The notes beneath the pieces are model-generated. The model made no database searches, was not told the origin of the DNA, and saw only the letters and a program-made list of their open reading frames with translations. Positions 9,740 to 18,410 of a stretch of 64,000 nucleotides of DNA are shown piece after piece. Position 1 is the stretch's first letter. Every line of letters begins with the position of its first letter. Origin of the DNA: Sphingomonas kaistensis. GTDB lineage: Bacteria > Pseudomonadota > Alphaproteobacteria > Sphingomonadales > Sphingomonadaceae. A program made the position numbers and the translations under genes. The stretch covers positions 917,001-981,000 of the forward strand of contig NZ_CP145607.1 in the NCBI RefSeq assembly GCF_036884275.1. Reading direction: 5' to 3'.

Positions 9740-10308
9740 CCGCGACGTCGATCGACCACACCGAGCTTGCCGCCAGGAACCGCAAGGTCGCGGGCCGGGC
9801 GGTGCTGTTCGTGCTGTTCATGATCGGCCTCGCTTACGCCTCGGTGCCGCTTTACCGCATCTTCTGCCAGGTGACGGGCTTTGGCGGGACCCCGATGCGC
9901 GCCGATGCGGCGCCCGGCGCGCAGGCCGCGCTGGCCCCGGTGGGCGTGCGCTTCGATGCCAATGTGAACGCCGCTTTGCCGTGGGAATTCAAACCCGAGA
10001 CCAACAAGACGCGGGTCGCACCGGGCGAGCGGATCGTGACCTATTTCACCGCCAAGAACCTGACCGCGCGATCGACCACCGGCACCGCCAGCTTCAACGT
10101 CACGCCCGCCATTGCCGGGCAATATTTCAGCAAGCTCGAATGCTTCTGCTTCACCGAGCAGACTCTGACCCCCGGCCAGAAGGTCGAGATGCCGGTGGTG
10201 TTTTTCGTCGATCCCAAGATCCGCACCGATCCCGCGACGAGCCACATCGAGGAGATCACGCTCTCCTACACCTTTTACCCAGTGGAAAAGAGCGCCGAGG
10301 CTCGCTAG
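9736..10308 (+). CDS. ctaG: Cytochrome c oxidase assembly protein CtaG/Cox11
   Basis: Cox11-type copper chaperone that delivers Cu to the CuB site of subunit I. The 190-aa product has one N-terminal membrane helix (VLFVLFMIGLAYASVPLY) followed by RIFCQVTGFGGT and an immunoglobulin-like periplasmic domain with the copper-binding ECFCFTEQ and the conserved PVVFFVDP. The GTG start overlaps the preceding stop (GTGA). coxC follows after about 40 bp. Confidence 0.96.
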   Translation: MTATSIDHTELAARNRKVAGRAVLFVLFMIGLAYASVPLYRIFCQVTGFGGTPMRADAAPGAQAALAPVGVRFDANVNAALPWEFKPETNKTRVAPGERIVTYFTAKNLTARSTTGTASFNVTPAIAGQYFSKLECFCFTEQTLTPGQKVEMPVVFFVDPKIRTDPATSHIEEITLSYTFYPVEKSAEAR

Positions 10309-10350
10309 AGCGCGGTTCAGCATCAGTTTAGCTTGAGCTTTCGAGGACCC

Positions 10351-11181
10351 ATGGCCGCCACTCGCAACCATCCGTATCACATCCTTCCGCCGAGCCTGTG
10401 GCCGTTGATCGGAAGCTTTTCCGGCCTCGCGCTGACCGCCGGCGGCGTGCTGTGGATGCACGACAATCCGTACGGCAAGTTCGTCCTTCTGGCGGGCCTG
10501 ATGGGCGTGCTGCTGACGATGTTCAGCTGGTGGCGCGACGTGGTGCATGAAAGCCGCGCCGGCGATCACACGCCGATCGTGCAGCTTCACCTGCGCTACG
10601 GGATGATTCTGTTCATCGCGTCGGAAGTGATGTTCTTCCTCGCCTGGTTCTGGGCGTTCTTCGACAATGCGCTGTTCCCGAGCGCGGTGGAAAGCGTCGG
10701 TGGTGTGTGGCCGCCCAAGGACATGCCGGTCATCAACCCGCTCGGCTTCCCGCTTCTCAACACCCTGATCCTGCTCTGCTCGGGCACCACGGTGACCTGG
10801 GCGCACCACAGCCTGATCAACGGCGACCGCGAGGGGCTGAAGACCGGCCTGCTGGCGACCATCGCGCTCGGCGTGATCTTCAGCGCCATCCAGGCGTATG
10901 AGTATGCCCACGCGCCGTTCGGCTTCGTCAGCGCCAGCGGCGGCAACGTCTATGGCTCGACCTTCATGATGGCGACCGGTTTCCACGGCGCGCACGTGCT
11001 GATCGGGACCATCTTCCTGATCGTCTGCTATTTCCGCGCGGTGAAGGGCGACTTCACACCGCAGAAGCATTTCGGGTTCGAAGCGGCGGCCTGGTACTGG
11101 CACTTCGTCGACGTGGTGTGGCTGTTCCTGTTCGTGTCCATCTATCTGTGGGGCGGCTGGGGCGCCGAGTGGCACGGCTGA
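10351..11181 (+). CDS. coxC: Cytochrome c oxidase subunit III
   Basis: Subunit III stabilises the aa3 oxidase and its proton uptake. The 276-aa protein has seven membrane helices and conserved segments NHPYHILPPSLWPL, WWRDVVHES, RYGMILFIASEVMFFLAWFW, FHGAHVLIGT and AWYWHFVDVVWLFLF. ATG 10351 is preceded by CGAGGA; the in-frame TTG at 10333 is less likely. The stop shares one base with the DUF983 start (TGATG). Confidence 0.97.
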   Translation: MAATRNHPYHILPPSLWPLIGSFSGLALTAGGVLWMHDNPYGKFVLLAGLMGVLLTMFSWWRDVVHESRAGDHTPIVQLHLRYGMILFIASEVMFFLAWFWAFFDNALFPSAVESVGGVWPPKDMPVINPLGFPLLNTLILLCSGTTVTWAHHSLINGDREGLKTGLLATIALGVIFSAIQAYEYAHAPFGFVSASGGNVYGSTFMMATGFHGAHVLIGTIFLIVCYFRAVKGDFTPQKHFGFEAAAWYWHFVDVVWLFLFVSIYLWGGWGAEWHG

Positions 11182-11537
11182 TGAGCCCAAGCGGACCGGC
11201 GGGCCAGTGGCTCGCCGGCCTCTGCCCAAGATGCGAGAAGGGCCGGCTGTTTGCCGGCCCTGTTCGTTTGCGCGACCGTTGCGAAGAATGCGGGCTCGAT
11301 TTCCAGCAGTTCAATGTCGGCGACGGGCCGGCGGCGTTTCTGATCCTGATTGTCGGCGCGATCCTGGTGATCGGCGCGCTGGTGGTGGACGCGGCCTATG
11401 AGCCGGCGTGGTGGGTGCATCTCGTCTGGCTGCCGATCGGGGCGGCGCTGACGCTGGGCGGCCTCAGGCTGGCCAAGGCGTGGCTGCTCGGCGCCGAATA
11501 TCGCAACGCCGCGCACGAAGGGCGGCTGGTCAAGTGA
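11181..11537 (+). CDS. DUF983 protein with zinc-ribbon-like cysteines
   Basis: 118-aa protein with a cysteine motif CPRCEKG then CEECGLDF, and two membrane segments (about 50-75 and 80-105). DUF983 proteins are usually encoded between coxC and SURF1 in alphaproteobacteria and are presumed to aid oxidase assembly or metal handling; no activity is established. It is coupled to both neighbours by overlapping start/stop codons. Confidence 0.88.
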   Translation: MSPSGPAGQWLAGLCPRCEKGRLFAGPVRLRDRCEECGLDFQQFNVGDGPAAFLILIVGAILVIGALVVDAAYEPAWWVHLVWLPIGAALTLGGLRLAKAWLLGAEYRNAAHEGRLVK

Positions 11538-12121
11538 AGCGGGTGCCGATCATCGCGACGATCGTAGTGCTGGCGGCGGTGGCGACGATGGTCGGCCTCG
11601 GCATCTGGCAGATTGGCCGCGCGCGCGAGAAGGAAGTGCTGCTCGCCCGCTATCAGGCGGCAACCGGACTACCGGCGATCGACTTTCCCGTGCGGGCCAT
11701 GGCCCGGGACAACATGCCGCTGTTCCGGCAGAGCCGGGCGACCTGCCTCGAGCCGGTCGACGTGAAAACGGTGGCGGGCCGCAACCGCGAGGGCCGCTCG
11801 GGCTACGTGCATTGGGTCGATTGCCGGACCACCGGCGCCGAGGGGCCGGGGCTCCGGATCGATATCGGCTGGTCCGACCGGCCGCAGCAGATCGACTGGC
11901 GCGGCGGCACGGTGCGCGGGGTTATCGCGCCCGATACCGAGCGGGGCATGCGGCTGATTTCGGCCGAGGGCCTGTCCGGGCTCGAGCCGAGCGCGCCGCC
12001 CAATGTCGCCGACATTCCCAACAATCACCGCAGCTATGCCTTCCAATGGTTCGCCTTCGCGCTGTCGGCGCTGGTGATCTACGCGCTGGCGCTGAAGGGC
12101 CGGGGCAAGGCGCGGCCGTGA
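11534..12121 (+). CDS. SURF1-family oxidase assembly protein
   Basis: SURF1 proteins help insert haem a into subunit I. The 195-aa product has an N-terminal helix (ATIVVLAAVATMVGLGIWQ) with the signature GLGIWQIGRAREKE, a periplasmic domain with NREGRSGYVHWVDC and VDIGWSD-like DIGWSDRP, and a C-terminal helix after NNHRSYAFQWFAFAL. It is shorter than typical SURF1 (about 230-250 aa). GTG start overlaps the DUF983 stop. Confidence 0.9.
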   Translation: MKRVPIIATIVVLAAVATMVGLGIWQIGRAREKEVLLARYQAATGLPAIDFPVRAMARDNMPLFRQSRATCLEPVDVKTVAGRNREGRSGYVHWVDCRTTGAEGPGLRIDIGWSDRPQQIDWRGGTVRGVIAPDTERGMRLISAEGLSGLEPSAPPNVADIPNNHRSYAFQWFAFALSALVIYALALKGRGKARP

Positions 12122-13332
12122 CGAGCATCAGCACGCTTGCCAATGGCCTGACGGTCATCACCCGGCCGATGCCGGGGTTGGAGACCGCCAGCATCGCGCT
12201 GTTCGCCGATGTCGGCTCGCGGCATGAAGAGGAACGGGTCAACGGTCTTGCCCACCTGTTCGAGCATATGGTGTTCAAGGGCGCGGCCGGGCGGTCAGCG
12301 CGTCAGATCAGCGAAGCGATCGAGGATGTCGGCGGCGAACTCAACGCCTGCACCGAACGCGACCAGACCAGCTTCACCGCGGCGGTGTTGAACGATCATG
12401 TCGATCTGGCGGTGGAGCTGCTCGGCGATCTCATTGCGCGGCCCGCCTTCGATCCGGCCGAGCTGGAGCGTGAGGCCGAGGTGGTGCTGCAAGAGCTGGC
12501 CGAGGCGGAGGATACGCCGTCGGACATCATCTTCGATCATCTGTGGAGTCAGGCCTTCGCGGGGCAGGCACTCGGCCGCTCGATCCTGGGCAGCGAGGAA
12601 AGCGTGCGGGGGATCGGCCAGGACGATCTCTTCGCCTGGCGCAATCGCCATTATCGCGGCGGTTCGATGGTGCTGAGCGCGGCGGGCGCGGTGGAGCATG
12701 ACGCGGTGGTAGCGCTGGCCGAGCGGCATTTGGGTGCGCTTGGCGGCGGCAAAGCACCCGAAGCCGCATCGGCGCATTTCACGGCGGAGGCGCGGCACGA
12801 GCGGGCTAAGGCCGATCAAGCGCAGATTACGTTGGCGCATGCGGCGCCGGGACAGAAAGCCGACGATTATCTCGCGGCGCGATTGTTCGCCGATATTGCG
12901 GGGGGCGGGGCATCGTCGCGCTTGTTCCAGGCGGTGCGCGAGGAGCGCGGGCTGGCCTATACGGTGAGCGCCGGACTGCATGGGCATGACGAACTGGGGC
13001 TGCTACACGTTCACGCCGCTACCGCCCGCAAGGAAGGCAAGGCGGCGCAGGCGCTGATCGACGAGGTGCTGCACGATACCGCTGCGGGTCTGGAGCAACG
13101 CGAGCTCGACCGGGCGCGGATCCAGATCCGGGCGGGGCAGGCGATGGCGCTGGAAACGCCGTGGGGGCAGGCCGCGCAAGCGGCGCGGCAATGGCTGGTG
13201 CACGACCGGCTGATCGGGCGCGAAGAGCTTGCCGCCAAGCTTGCCGCGCTCACCGTCGACGACGTGCGCGCGGCGGGTGCGCGGATGCTCAGCGGCGCGC
13301 CGGCGCGGGCGACGTTCGGAGTGGCGGCATGA
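12118..13332 (+). CDS. M16-family zinc peptidase
   Basis: 404-aa insulinase/processing-peptidase-type protein. The inverted zinc motif is HLFEH (His46, Glu49, His50), with the distal Glu expected in EREAEVVLQELAEAED. A second, non-catalytic M16 half starts about residue 215 (QAQITLAHAAPG, SSRLFQAVREERGLAYTVS). No signal peptide is visible, as in the cytosolic mitochondrial-processing-peptidase-like bacterial forms. The GTG start overlaps the SURF1 stop (GTGA). An M16 gene in this position is common in sphingomonads; its substrate is unknown. Confidence 0.92.
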   Translation: MTSISTLANGLTVITRPMPGLETASIALFADVGSRHEEERVNGLAHLFEHMVFKGAAGRSARQISEAIEDVGGELNACTERDQTSFTAAVLNDHVDLAVELLGDLIARPAFDPAELEREAEVVLQELAEAEDTPSDIIFDHLWSQAFAGQALGRSILGSEESVRGIGQDDLFAWRNRHYRGGSMVLSAAGAVEHDAVVALAERHLGALGGGKAPEAASAHFTAEARHERAKADQAQITLAHAAPGQKADDYLAARLFADIAGGGASSRLFQAVREERGLAYTVSAGLHGHDELGLLHVHAATARKEGKAAQALIDEVLHDTAAGLEQRELDRARIQIRAGQAMALETPWGQAAQAARQWLVHDRLIGREELAAKLAALTVDDVRAAGARMLSGAPARATFGVAA

Positions 13333-14192
13333 GCAAGCTTCAGACCATCGTCGCCGAGCCGTGGGCCGATTGGGGCCTGATCGACAGCGGCAGCGGCCTC
13401 AAATATGAGCGCTACGGCCATATCACGGTGGTGCGGCCCGAGCCGCAGGCGATGTGGGCGCCGGTCAGCGACGACTGGGATCCGGACGCGACGTTCATGC
13501 CCGGCAGCGACGAGGAGGGCGGCGGGCGCTGGGTCCAGCACCGCCCCGTGCCGCGCAGCTGGCCGCTCCGCCGCGACGGGGTGCGGTTCGAAGCGGCGCT
13601 GACCCCCTTCCGCCATCTCGCCTTCTTCCCCGACATGGCCCCGCAATGGGATTGGATGCGCGGGCGGGCCGACGGCGCCGAGGTGATGAACCTCTTCGGC
13701 TATACCGGGGTCGGCACGTTGCTGCTGAGCGAAGCGGGCGCGCGGCTGACCCACGTCGACGCGTCCAAGAAGAGCGTCGAGCAGGGCAAGAACAATGCGC
13801 ATCTGTCCGAGCTGGAGGAGCGGCCGATCCGCTGGATGATCGACGACGCCGCCAAGTTCACCGCGCGCGAGGTGCGGCGGGGGCGGCGCTATGACGGGAT
13901 CCTGCTCGATCCGCCCAAGTTCGGGCGCGGGCCGACGGGCGAAGTGTGGCGGCTGGAGGAGCATCTGCCCGGACTGATCGAGGATTGCGGACGGCTGCTC
14001 GATGCAAACAGCCGGTTCCTGGTCCTGACGGTCTATGCGGTGCGGATGAGCGCGATCAGTCTGGGCGTGCTGCTTCGCCAGAAGCTAGAGCATCTCGGTG
14101 GGCGGGTCGAGATCGGCGAAATGGCGGTGCGCGAGGAAGCGCGCGGGCTGCTGCTGCCGACGGCCTTGTTCGCGCGCTGGGTGCGCGACTAG
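13329..14192 (+). CDS. Class I SAM-dependent methyltransferase (RlmI/K-type)
   Basis: 287-aa protein with a Rossmann methyltransferase domain: EVMNLFGYTGVGTLLLSEAG (SAM motif I), THVDASKKSVEQGKNNA (motif II), RWMIDDAAKF and the catalytic-type ILLDPPKFGRGP. This matches the rRNA cytosine methyltransferase-like family (PF10672 type), but lacks the N-terminal PUA domain of RlmI. Target RNA is unknown. It overlaps the M16 gene by 4 bp and ends in a CTAG overlap with convergent ccmB. Confidence 0.85.
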   Translation: MSKLQTIVAEPWADWGLIDSGSGLKYERYGHITVVRPEPQAMWAPVSDDWDPDATFMPGSDEEGGGRWVQHRPVPRSWPLRRDGVRFEAALTPFRHLAFFPDMAPQWDWMRGRADGAEVMNLFGYTGVGTLLLSEAGARLTHVDASKKSVEQGKNNAHLSELEERPIRWMIDDAAKFTAREVRRGRRYDGILLDPPKFGRGPTGEVWRLEEHLPGLIEDCGRLLDANSRFLVLTVYAVRMSAISLGVLLRQKLEHLGGRVEIGEMAVREEARGLLLPTALFARWVRD

Positions 14193-14827
14193 GTCCGCGC
14201 GGCGCGCAAGGCAGCGCCGGCAACGAACGGCGCGCCGGCGACCAGGAACAGGCTCACCGCCGCTTCGAGCTGAAGCGCACCCGCGCGCGGATCGCCCGCG
14301 GCCGAGGCGGCGAAGATCAGCAGGGGAATCGCGAGCGGTAGCAGCAGGAGGGCGCCGAGCGCCGAGGCCTGGCGGAGGCCGGCGGTGAGGCTGGCGGTGG
14401 CAACGGCCAGCGCGGAGAGGCCGGGAGTGCCGATCGCCAGCGTCAGAAGCGTGCGGGCCAACGCTTCGCCTGACATGCCGAGAAGCGCCGAGGCGGGGAC
14501 CGCGGCGATCATCAGCGGCGGGCCGAAGCCGAGCCAGTGGGCCAGCGTGCGTACGGCGGCGACTTCCTCCATCCGAAGTCCCGACAGCGCGAGTTGGTCG
14601 AGGTAACCCGAGGCGCGATCGGGCTCGATCAGCCGCTCGATCGGGAGGAGGGCGGCAGTGAGCGCCGCGACCCACAAGAGGCCGGGACCGACCCGGGCGA
14701 GGAGCTTGCCGTCCGGCCCGACCGCGAAGGGCATCAGCGCTGCGACCAGCAGGAAAAAGATCACCGGCAGCAGCGCATTGCCGGAAAAGGTGCGGCGGAG
14801 GTCGCGGCGGAGGAGGCGGCCGATCAT
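14189..14827 (-). CDS. ccmB: Haem exporter subunit CcmB
   Basis: Membrane subunit of the CcmABCD complex that releases haem-loaded CcmE for cytochrome c maturation. The 212-aa product has six hydrophobic helices and the motifs LRRDLRRTFS, LVAALMPFAVGPD, LLWVAALTAALLPIERL, EDRASGYLDQL-like EPDRASGYLDQLALSG and PLMIAAVPASALLGMS. The ATG overlaps the ccmA stop (ATGA). ccmC/D/E are not in the window. Confidence 0.94.
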   Translation of the reverse strand: MIGRLLRRDLRRTFSGNALLPVIFFLLVAALMPFAVGPDGKLLARVGPGLLWVAALTAALLPIERLIEPDRASGYLDQLALSGLRMEEVAAVRTLAHWLGFGPPLMIAAVPASALLGMSGEALARTLLTLAIGTPGLSALAVATASLTAGLRQASALGALLLLPLAIPLLIFAASAAGDPRAGALQLEAAVSLFLVAGAPFVAGAALRAART

Positions 14828-15384
14828 TGCGCCAGCTCCAGCGTGCGCCACGCGGCGCCGCTCAGCGGCTGGTGCGAGGCGGCCAGCAGCGCGCCGCCGT
14901 TGTCGAGGTGGCGGACGATCAGTTCTGCGAGAAGGTCGAGCGAGCCGGTGTCGAGGCCGTTGGCCGGCTCGTCGAGCAGCCATAGGGGAGCCCCGCTGAG
15001 CGCCACGCGGGCGAGGCTGGCGCGGCGCAGCTGGCCGGTTGAGAACAGGCGGACCGGGACGTCGGCGAGGGCGGCGAGGCCGGTGGCTTCCAGCGCCGCC
15101 GGCACGTCCCCACTGCGCGGTGCCCAGAAGGCGAGCGCCTTGGCGAGGCCAAGCTCGGGGTCCAGCGCCGGGCGTTCGTCGGCGAGCGCGCAGGGCGCCG
15201 CTTCGACCGTTCCGGCGAGCGGGCGGAGCAGCCCCGCCGCAACCCGCAGCAGGCTCGACTTGCCGGTGCCGTTGGGGCCGGTGACCAGCATCGCTTCCCC
15301 GGCGGCGAGCGTGAGATTGAGACTTTCGAACAACAGCCGCCCGCCGCGCCAGCAGGCCACGTCGCGCAGCGCGAGCAGGCTCAA
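14824..15384 (-). CDS. ccmA: Haem exporter ATP-binding subunit CcmA
   Basis: ABC ATPase partner of CcmB. From a TTG at 15384 the product is 186 aa, with Walker A GPNGTGKSSLLR, signature-like FSTGQLRRASLAR, Walker B APLWLLDEPANGLD and the switch His in LLAASHQP. The TTG overlaps the upstream stop in TTGA, matching the coupled starts of neighbouring genes; no ATG or GTG gives a full Walker domain with the upstream LSLLALRDVACWRGGRLLFE strand. Confidence 0.92.
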   Translation of the reverse strand: MSLLALRDVACWRGGRLLFESLNLTLAAGEAMLVTGPNGTGKSSLLRVAAGLLRPLAGTVEAAPCALADERPALDPELGLAKALAFWAPRSGDVPAALEATGLAALADVPVRLFSTGQLRRASLARVALSGAPLWLLDEPANGLDTGSLDLLAELIVRHLDNGGALLAASHQPLSGAAWRTLELAQ

Positions 15385-15779
15385 CCCGCGGCGTCCTCGA
15401 GCGCGTGCATGTCGTCGTCGCTGAGGCCGAAATGGTGGCCGATTTCGTGGATCAGGACGTGCGCGACGAGATGCTCGAGCGTTTCCTCGCTCTCGCTCCA
15501 TTCGAGCAGGATTGGCGCGCGGTAGAGGAACACCTGATCGGGGAAGCGACCGCTTTCGTCGACGCTGCGCTCGGTCAGCGGGCGGCCGACGTAGAGGCCG
15601 GTCAGTTCGTAGGGGTCTTCGATGCCCATGTCGGCGAGCACGTCGTCCCCGGCGAATTCTTCGACCTGCAGCACGACGTCATGCGCGGTGGCGGCGAAGG
15701 GCTCGGGCAGACGATCGAGCGCCGCGCGAGCGAGGGCTTCGATCTCGGCAAGGCTGGGCGGGGGACCGAAGGCGCGCAT
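15381..15779 (-). CDS. Small zincin-like metallopeptidase
   Basis: 132-aa protein with HEIGHHFGLSDDDMHALE, an HExxH zinc motif followed by the third ligand region, near the C-terminus. Other conserved pieces are LPEPFAATAHDVVLQVEEFA, LTGLYVGRPL and FLYRAPILLEW. This matches the PF06262-type minimal zincin family of unknown substrate. ATG 15779 gives the family length. It is coupled by TTGA to ccmA downstream. Confidence 0.88.
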   Translation of the reverse strand: MRAFGPPPSLAEIEALARAALDRLPEPFAATAHDVVLQVEEFAGDDVLADMGIEDPYELTGLYVGRPLTERSVDESGRFPDQVFLYRAPILLEWSESEETLEHLVAHVLIHEIGHHFGLSDDDMHALEDAAG

Positions 15780-15880
15780 GATGCAAGCGGTGTAGCGCGT
15801 GGGGCTCGGCTGCCAAGCGGGTTGTTCCTGCGGCTCCAAACCCCTAAGAGCCCGCGCAGTCCAGGCACAACATGAAGTGC

Positions 15881-15971
15881 GGAGCGGTGGCCGAGTGGTC
15901 GAAGGCGCTCGCCTGGAAAGTGAGTATACGGCAAAACCGTATCGAGGGTTCGAATCCCTCCCGCTCCGCCA
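15881..15971 (+). tRNA. tRNA-Ser (anticodon GGA)
   Basis: Acceptor arms GGAGCGG (15881-15887) and CCGCTCC (15961-15967), discriminator G and an encoded CCA. Anticodon loop CTGGAAA with GGA at 15915-15917, a long serine-type variable arm (TATACGG/CCGTATC region) and a T arm GGGTTCGAATCCC. It reads UCC/UCU serine codons. Confidence 0.96.
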
Positions 15972-16067
15972 CCTCAGCAAATCAGCAACTAATCTTTCCC
16001 TCGCCCCCGCCAGCCATTCGTCGACGGCCACCTTTCGACGAACGGCGGATCACGGCCTTGCACCGTC

Positions 16068-16099
16068 GCTACAAATGTAGCACATGCTACAAATGTAGC
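16068..16099. promoter_or_regulatory. Double BlaI/MecI-type operator
   Basis: Two identical 14-bp palindromes, GCTACAAATGTAGC, at 16068-16081 and 16086-16099, four bases apart and just before the BlaI-type repressor gene. The core TACAnATGTA agrees with the TACA/TGTA dyad bound by BlaI and MecI. A possible -35 TTGCAC lies at 16058-16063, so bound repressor would cover the promoter. Confidence 0.85.
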
Positions 16100-16113
16100 T
16101 TCGGAGTCTCGCT

Positions 16114-16491
16114 GTGCTCAATCGCCTGCCACCCAAGGAACGCCAGATCGTCGACCTGCTCTATCAGCAGGGCGCACTGACCGCGTCGGAAGTGACCGAC
16201 CGCCTGCCCGGAAGCCCGAGCGGCTCGGCGGTGCGGACGATGCTGAAGCGGCTGGAGGACAAGGGGTTCGTCCGCCGCGAGGATCATGAGCGCGGTTATC
16301 TCTACAGTCCGGCAGTGTCGGACCAGACCGCGCGAAAGTCGGCGCTGTCCGACGTGGTCCGGGTCTTCTTCAACGGCTCCGCCACCAGCGCCGCCAGTGC
16401 GCTGCTCGGCATGTCGGACAAGATCGAGACCAGCGAACTCGACGCGCTGGAGAAGATGATCGCCGAGGCGCGCAAGGCCAAGGGGAGCTGA
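16114..16491 (+). CDS. BlaI/MecI/CopY-family transcriptional repressor
   Basis: 125-aa winged-helix protein: LPPKERQIVDLLYQQGALTASEV, SAVRTMLKRLEDKGFVRRE (recognition region) and RGYLYSPAVS, then a dimerisation helix bundle at the C-terminus. In the family, a paired M56 peptidase triggers cleavage within the C-terminal domain and derepression. GTG start with a CGGAG upstream. The M56 gene begins 4 bp after the stop, and the double operator precedes the gene. Confidence 0.93.
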   Translation: MLNRLPPKERQIVDLLYQQGALTASEVTDRLPGSPSGSAVRTMLKRLEDKGFVRREDHERGYLYSPAVSDQTARKSALSDVVRVFFNGSATSAASALLGMSDKIETSELDALEKMIAEARKAKGS

Positions 16492-16495
16492 GACG

Positions 16496-18307
16496 ATGGA
16501 ACTGTTGATCACCTTTGCGTGCAAGTCGGTGCTGATCGCCGGCGTCACTCTTCTCCTGCTGCGGATGCTGCGCGGCCGGTCGGCCGCCGAGCGCGGCATG
16601 GTCGCGCACCTCGGCCTGCTGGCGCTGGTCCTGTTCCCGCTGGGATCGATGTTCCTGCCCCAGCTGGTGGTGACCGCGCCGATCCTCGAGCCGATCCCGA
16701 CCCAGCCGGCGCAGATCGCCGGCGGGCCGATCACCGACACGCCGCCGCTTCCGTCCGCCGAGGCATTCCAGGTCGCGGCAACGCCCGACCCATGGTGGCC
16801 GCTGCTGTACGGCATTCCGGTGGCGCTGCTGTTGGCGGTGACCCTGCTGGCGGTGCTGCGGCTGGTCACGCTGCGGGCCAAGGCGTCGGTGTTGGTCGAG
16901 CCGTCGTGGCTTTCCGCGCTGGCCCATGCCCAGCGGCGGATGGACTTCAAGAACGGCACTGCACTGCTTACCAGCAGCGAGCTCAAGTCGCCGATCAGCT
17001 GGGGTCTGTTCCGTCCGGTCATCCTCCTCAACGAGGAAGCGCTTGAAGCTCGCGCCGAGGCCGAGGCGATCATCGCCCATGAACTGGCCCATGTCCGCGG
17101 GCTCGACTGGGCCAAGCTGCTGCTCGGCCGGATCGCGACCGCATTGTTCTGGTTCAATCCTTTGGTCTGGATCCTGACCCGCGAAGCGCACCAGCTGCGC
17201 GAAGAGACGGCCGACGATGCGGTGCTCGCCGCCAATGTCGAAGGTGTCGATTATGCCCAGCTATTGGTCGGGGTCGCCCGCCACGACTGCAAGGGCCTGC
17301 TGCTCGCCAGCCACGGCGTTGCGCCGGGCAAGGGCAGCCTGACCCGCCGCGTCCAGCGCGTGCTCGACAACACGCTGCCGCGCACTCCGATGGGCAAGGG
17401 CTTTGCCGCCGGGCTGTTCCTGGGCGTGGTCGGAGCCGCGACGCCGCTTGCCGCGATCAGCTTCAGCCCGCGTGCCGCCGACGATTCTGCCGCGTCGGGC
17501 CTGTCGGTAGCCGCTGCCAGCCCCGCCGACTCGCTGCCCTCGCTGGTTGCGCAGTCGATGGCCGAAGCGACGGCCGTGACCACCGAGGCGGTCAGCATTG
17601 CCGTCTCGGGCAAGCAGGTCGCCAGCGCGGCCGCCGCCCGCGACGCCGACGCCGCCCGTGCCGAGGCGCAGGCCGCTGCCGCCGAAGCGCGCGAAGCGAC
17701 TCGCCTGGCAATGGTCCATCCGCATCCCGCACCGCTTCCGCCTGCCGCGCCCGTTCCGCCGGCGCGTGTCCGCAACGTTGACGAGCAGATCGACCGCGCA
17801 ATCGCGACCAAGGCGCTTGGCATCACGCCTGAATGGGCGGCCTCGATCCGCTCGGCGCTGCGCGGCATGCAGCTCGACGAGGGCGACCTCATGGGGCTTC
17901 GCGCGGTCGGGGCGACCCCCGACTGGGTGCGGGCGATGGCCGAGGCCGGCTATCGCACGGGCGACATCGGCGATCTCACCGGCGCCCGCGCCGTCGGCGT
18001 CAGCCCGTCCTATGTCGCCGAGCTGCAAGGGGCGGGCCTGCGCAACATCTCGCTCAGTGACCTGACCGCGGTGCGCGCGCTCGGTATCACCGGCCAGTCG
18101 ATCCGGAAGCTGCGCGAGGCGGGCTATACCGGCCTGACGCCGAGCCGGATCATCGAGCTTCGCGCCGTGCGTATCAAGGAGTTCGCGACCGGTGCCAGCC
18201 TGCCGCCGCACAACTGGCCGCCCAACTTGCCGCGACGGAACCGAAGCGCCGCCTCGCCCGAGCCGCCGCAGACACCCGAGCCGCCCGAGCCCGACGACGG
18301 CGAATAA
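16496..18307 (+). CDS. M56 (BlaR1-type) metallopeptidase with repeat ectodomain
   Basis: 603-aa sensor/antirepressor. N-terminal membrane helices (1-20, 35-60, 100-125) flank an M56 zinc peptidase with HELAHVRGLDW (His195-Glu196, His199) and EETADDAVL. After a fourth helix around 300-320 there is an Ala-rich, coiled-coil-like stretch (about 350-405), a Pro-rich piece, and then four to five 29-residue repeats (about 437-563) with consensus L-R-A-x-G-[VI]-[TS]-P-x-[YW]-[VI]-x(4)-x-x-G-Y/L. There is no penicillin-binding domain as in BlaR1, so the signal is not simply a beta-lactam. The Pro/Glu-rich tail ends EPPEPDDGE. Probably cleaves or inactivates the adjacent BlaI on stimulus. The same repeat occurs in the next gene. 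Confidence 0.88.
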   Translation: MELLITFACKSVLIAGVTLLLLRMLRGRSAAERGMVAHLGLLALVLFPLGSMFLPQLVVTAPILEPIPTQPAQIAGGPITDTPPLPSAEAFQVAATPDPWWPLLYGIPVALLLAVTLLAVLRLVTLRAKASVLVEPSWLSALAHAQRRMDFKNGTALLTSSELKSPISWGLFRPVILLNEEALEARAEAEAIIAHELAHVRGLDWAKLLLGRIATALFWFNPLVWILTREAHQLREETADDAVLAANVEGVDYAQLLVGVARHDCKGLLLASHGVAPGKGSLTRRVQRVLDNTLPRTPMGKGFAAGLFLGVVGAATPLAAISFSPRAADDSAASGLSVAAASPADSLPSLVAQSMAEATAVTTEAVSIAVSGKQVASAAAARDADAARAEAQAAAAEAREATRLAMVHPHPAPLPPAAPVPPARVRNVDEQIDRAIATKALGITPEWAASIRSALRGMQLDEGDLMGLRAVGATPDWVRAMAEAGYRTGDIGDLTGARAVGVSPSYVAELQGAGLRNISLSDLTAVRALGITGQSIRKLREAGYTGLTPSRIIELRAVRIKEFATGASLPPHNWPPNLPRRNRSAASPEPPQTPEPPEPDDGE

Positions 18308-18410
18308 CGCCCTCACCTGATCCGACCGATTGCCGAGACCGAACAAGCGCCCCGCCCGGGGCGAACGGGACCGGCTTGCCACCAGACTTGACGCTGAAAG
18401 GAGCATCCTC

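Noticed and set aside
15780..16031. Upstream extension of the small metallopeptidase
   Set aside because: It would read through the tRNA-Ser gene on the opposite strand.
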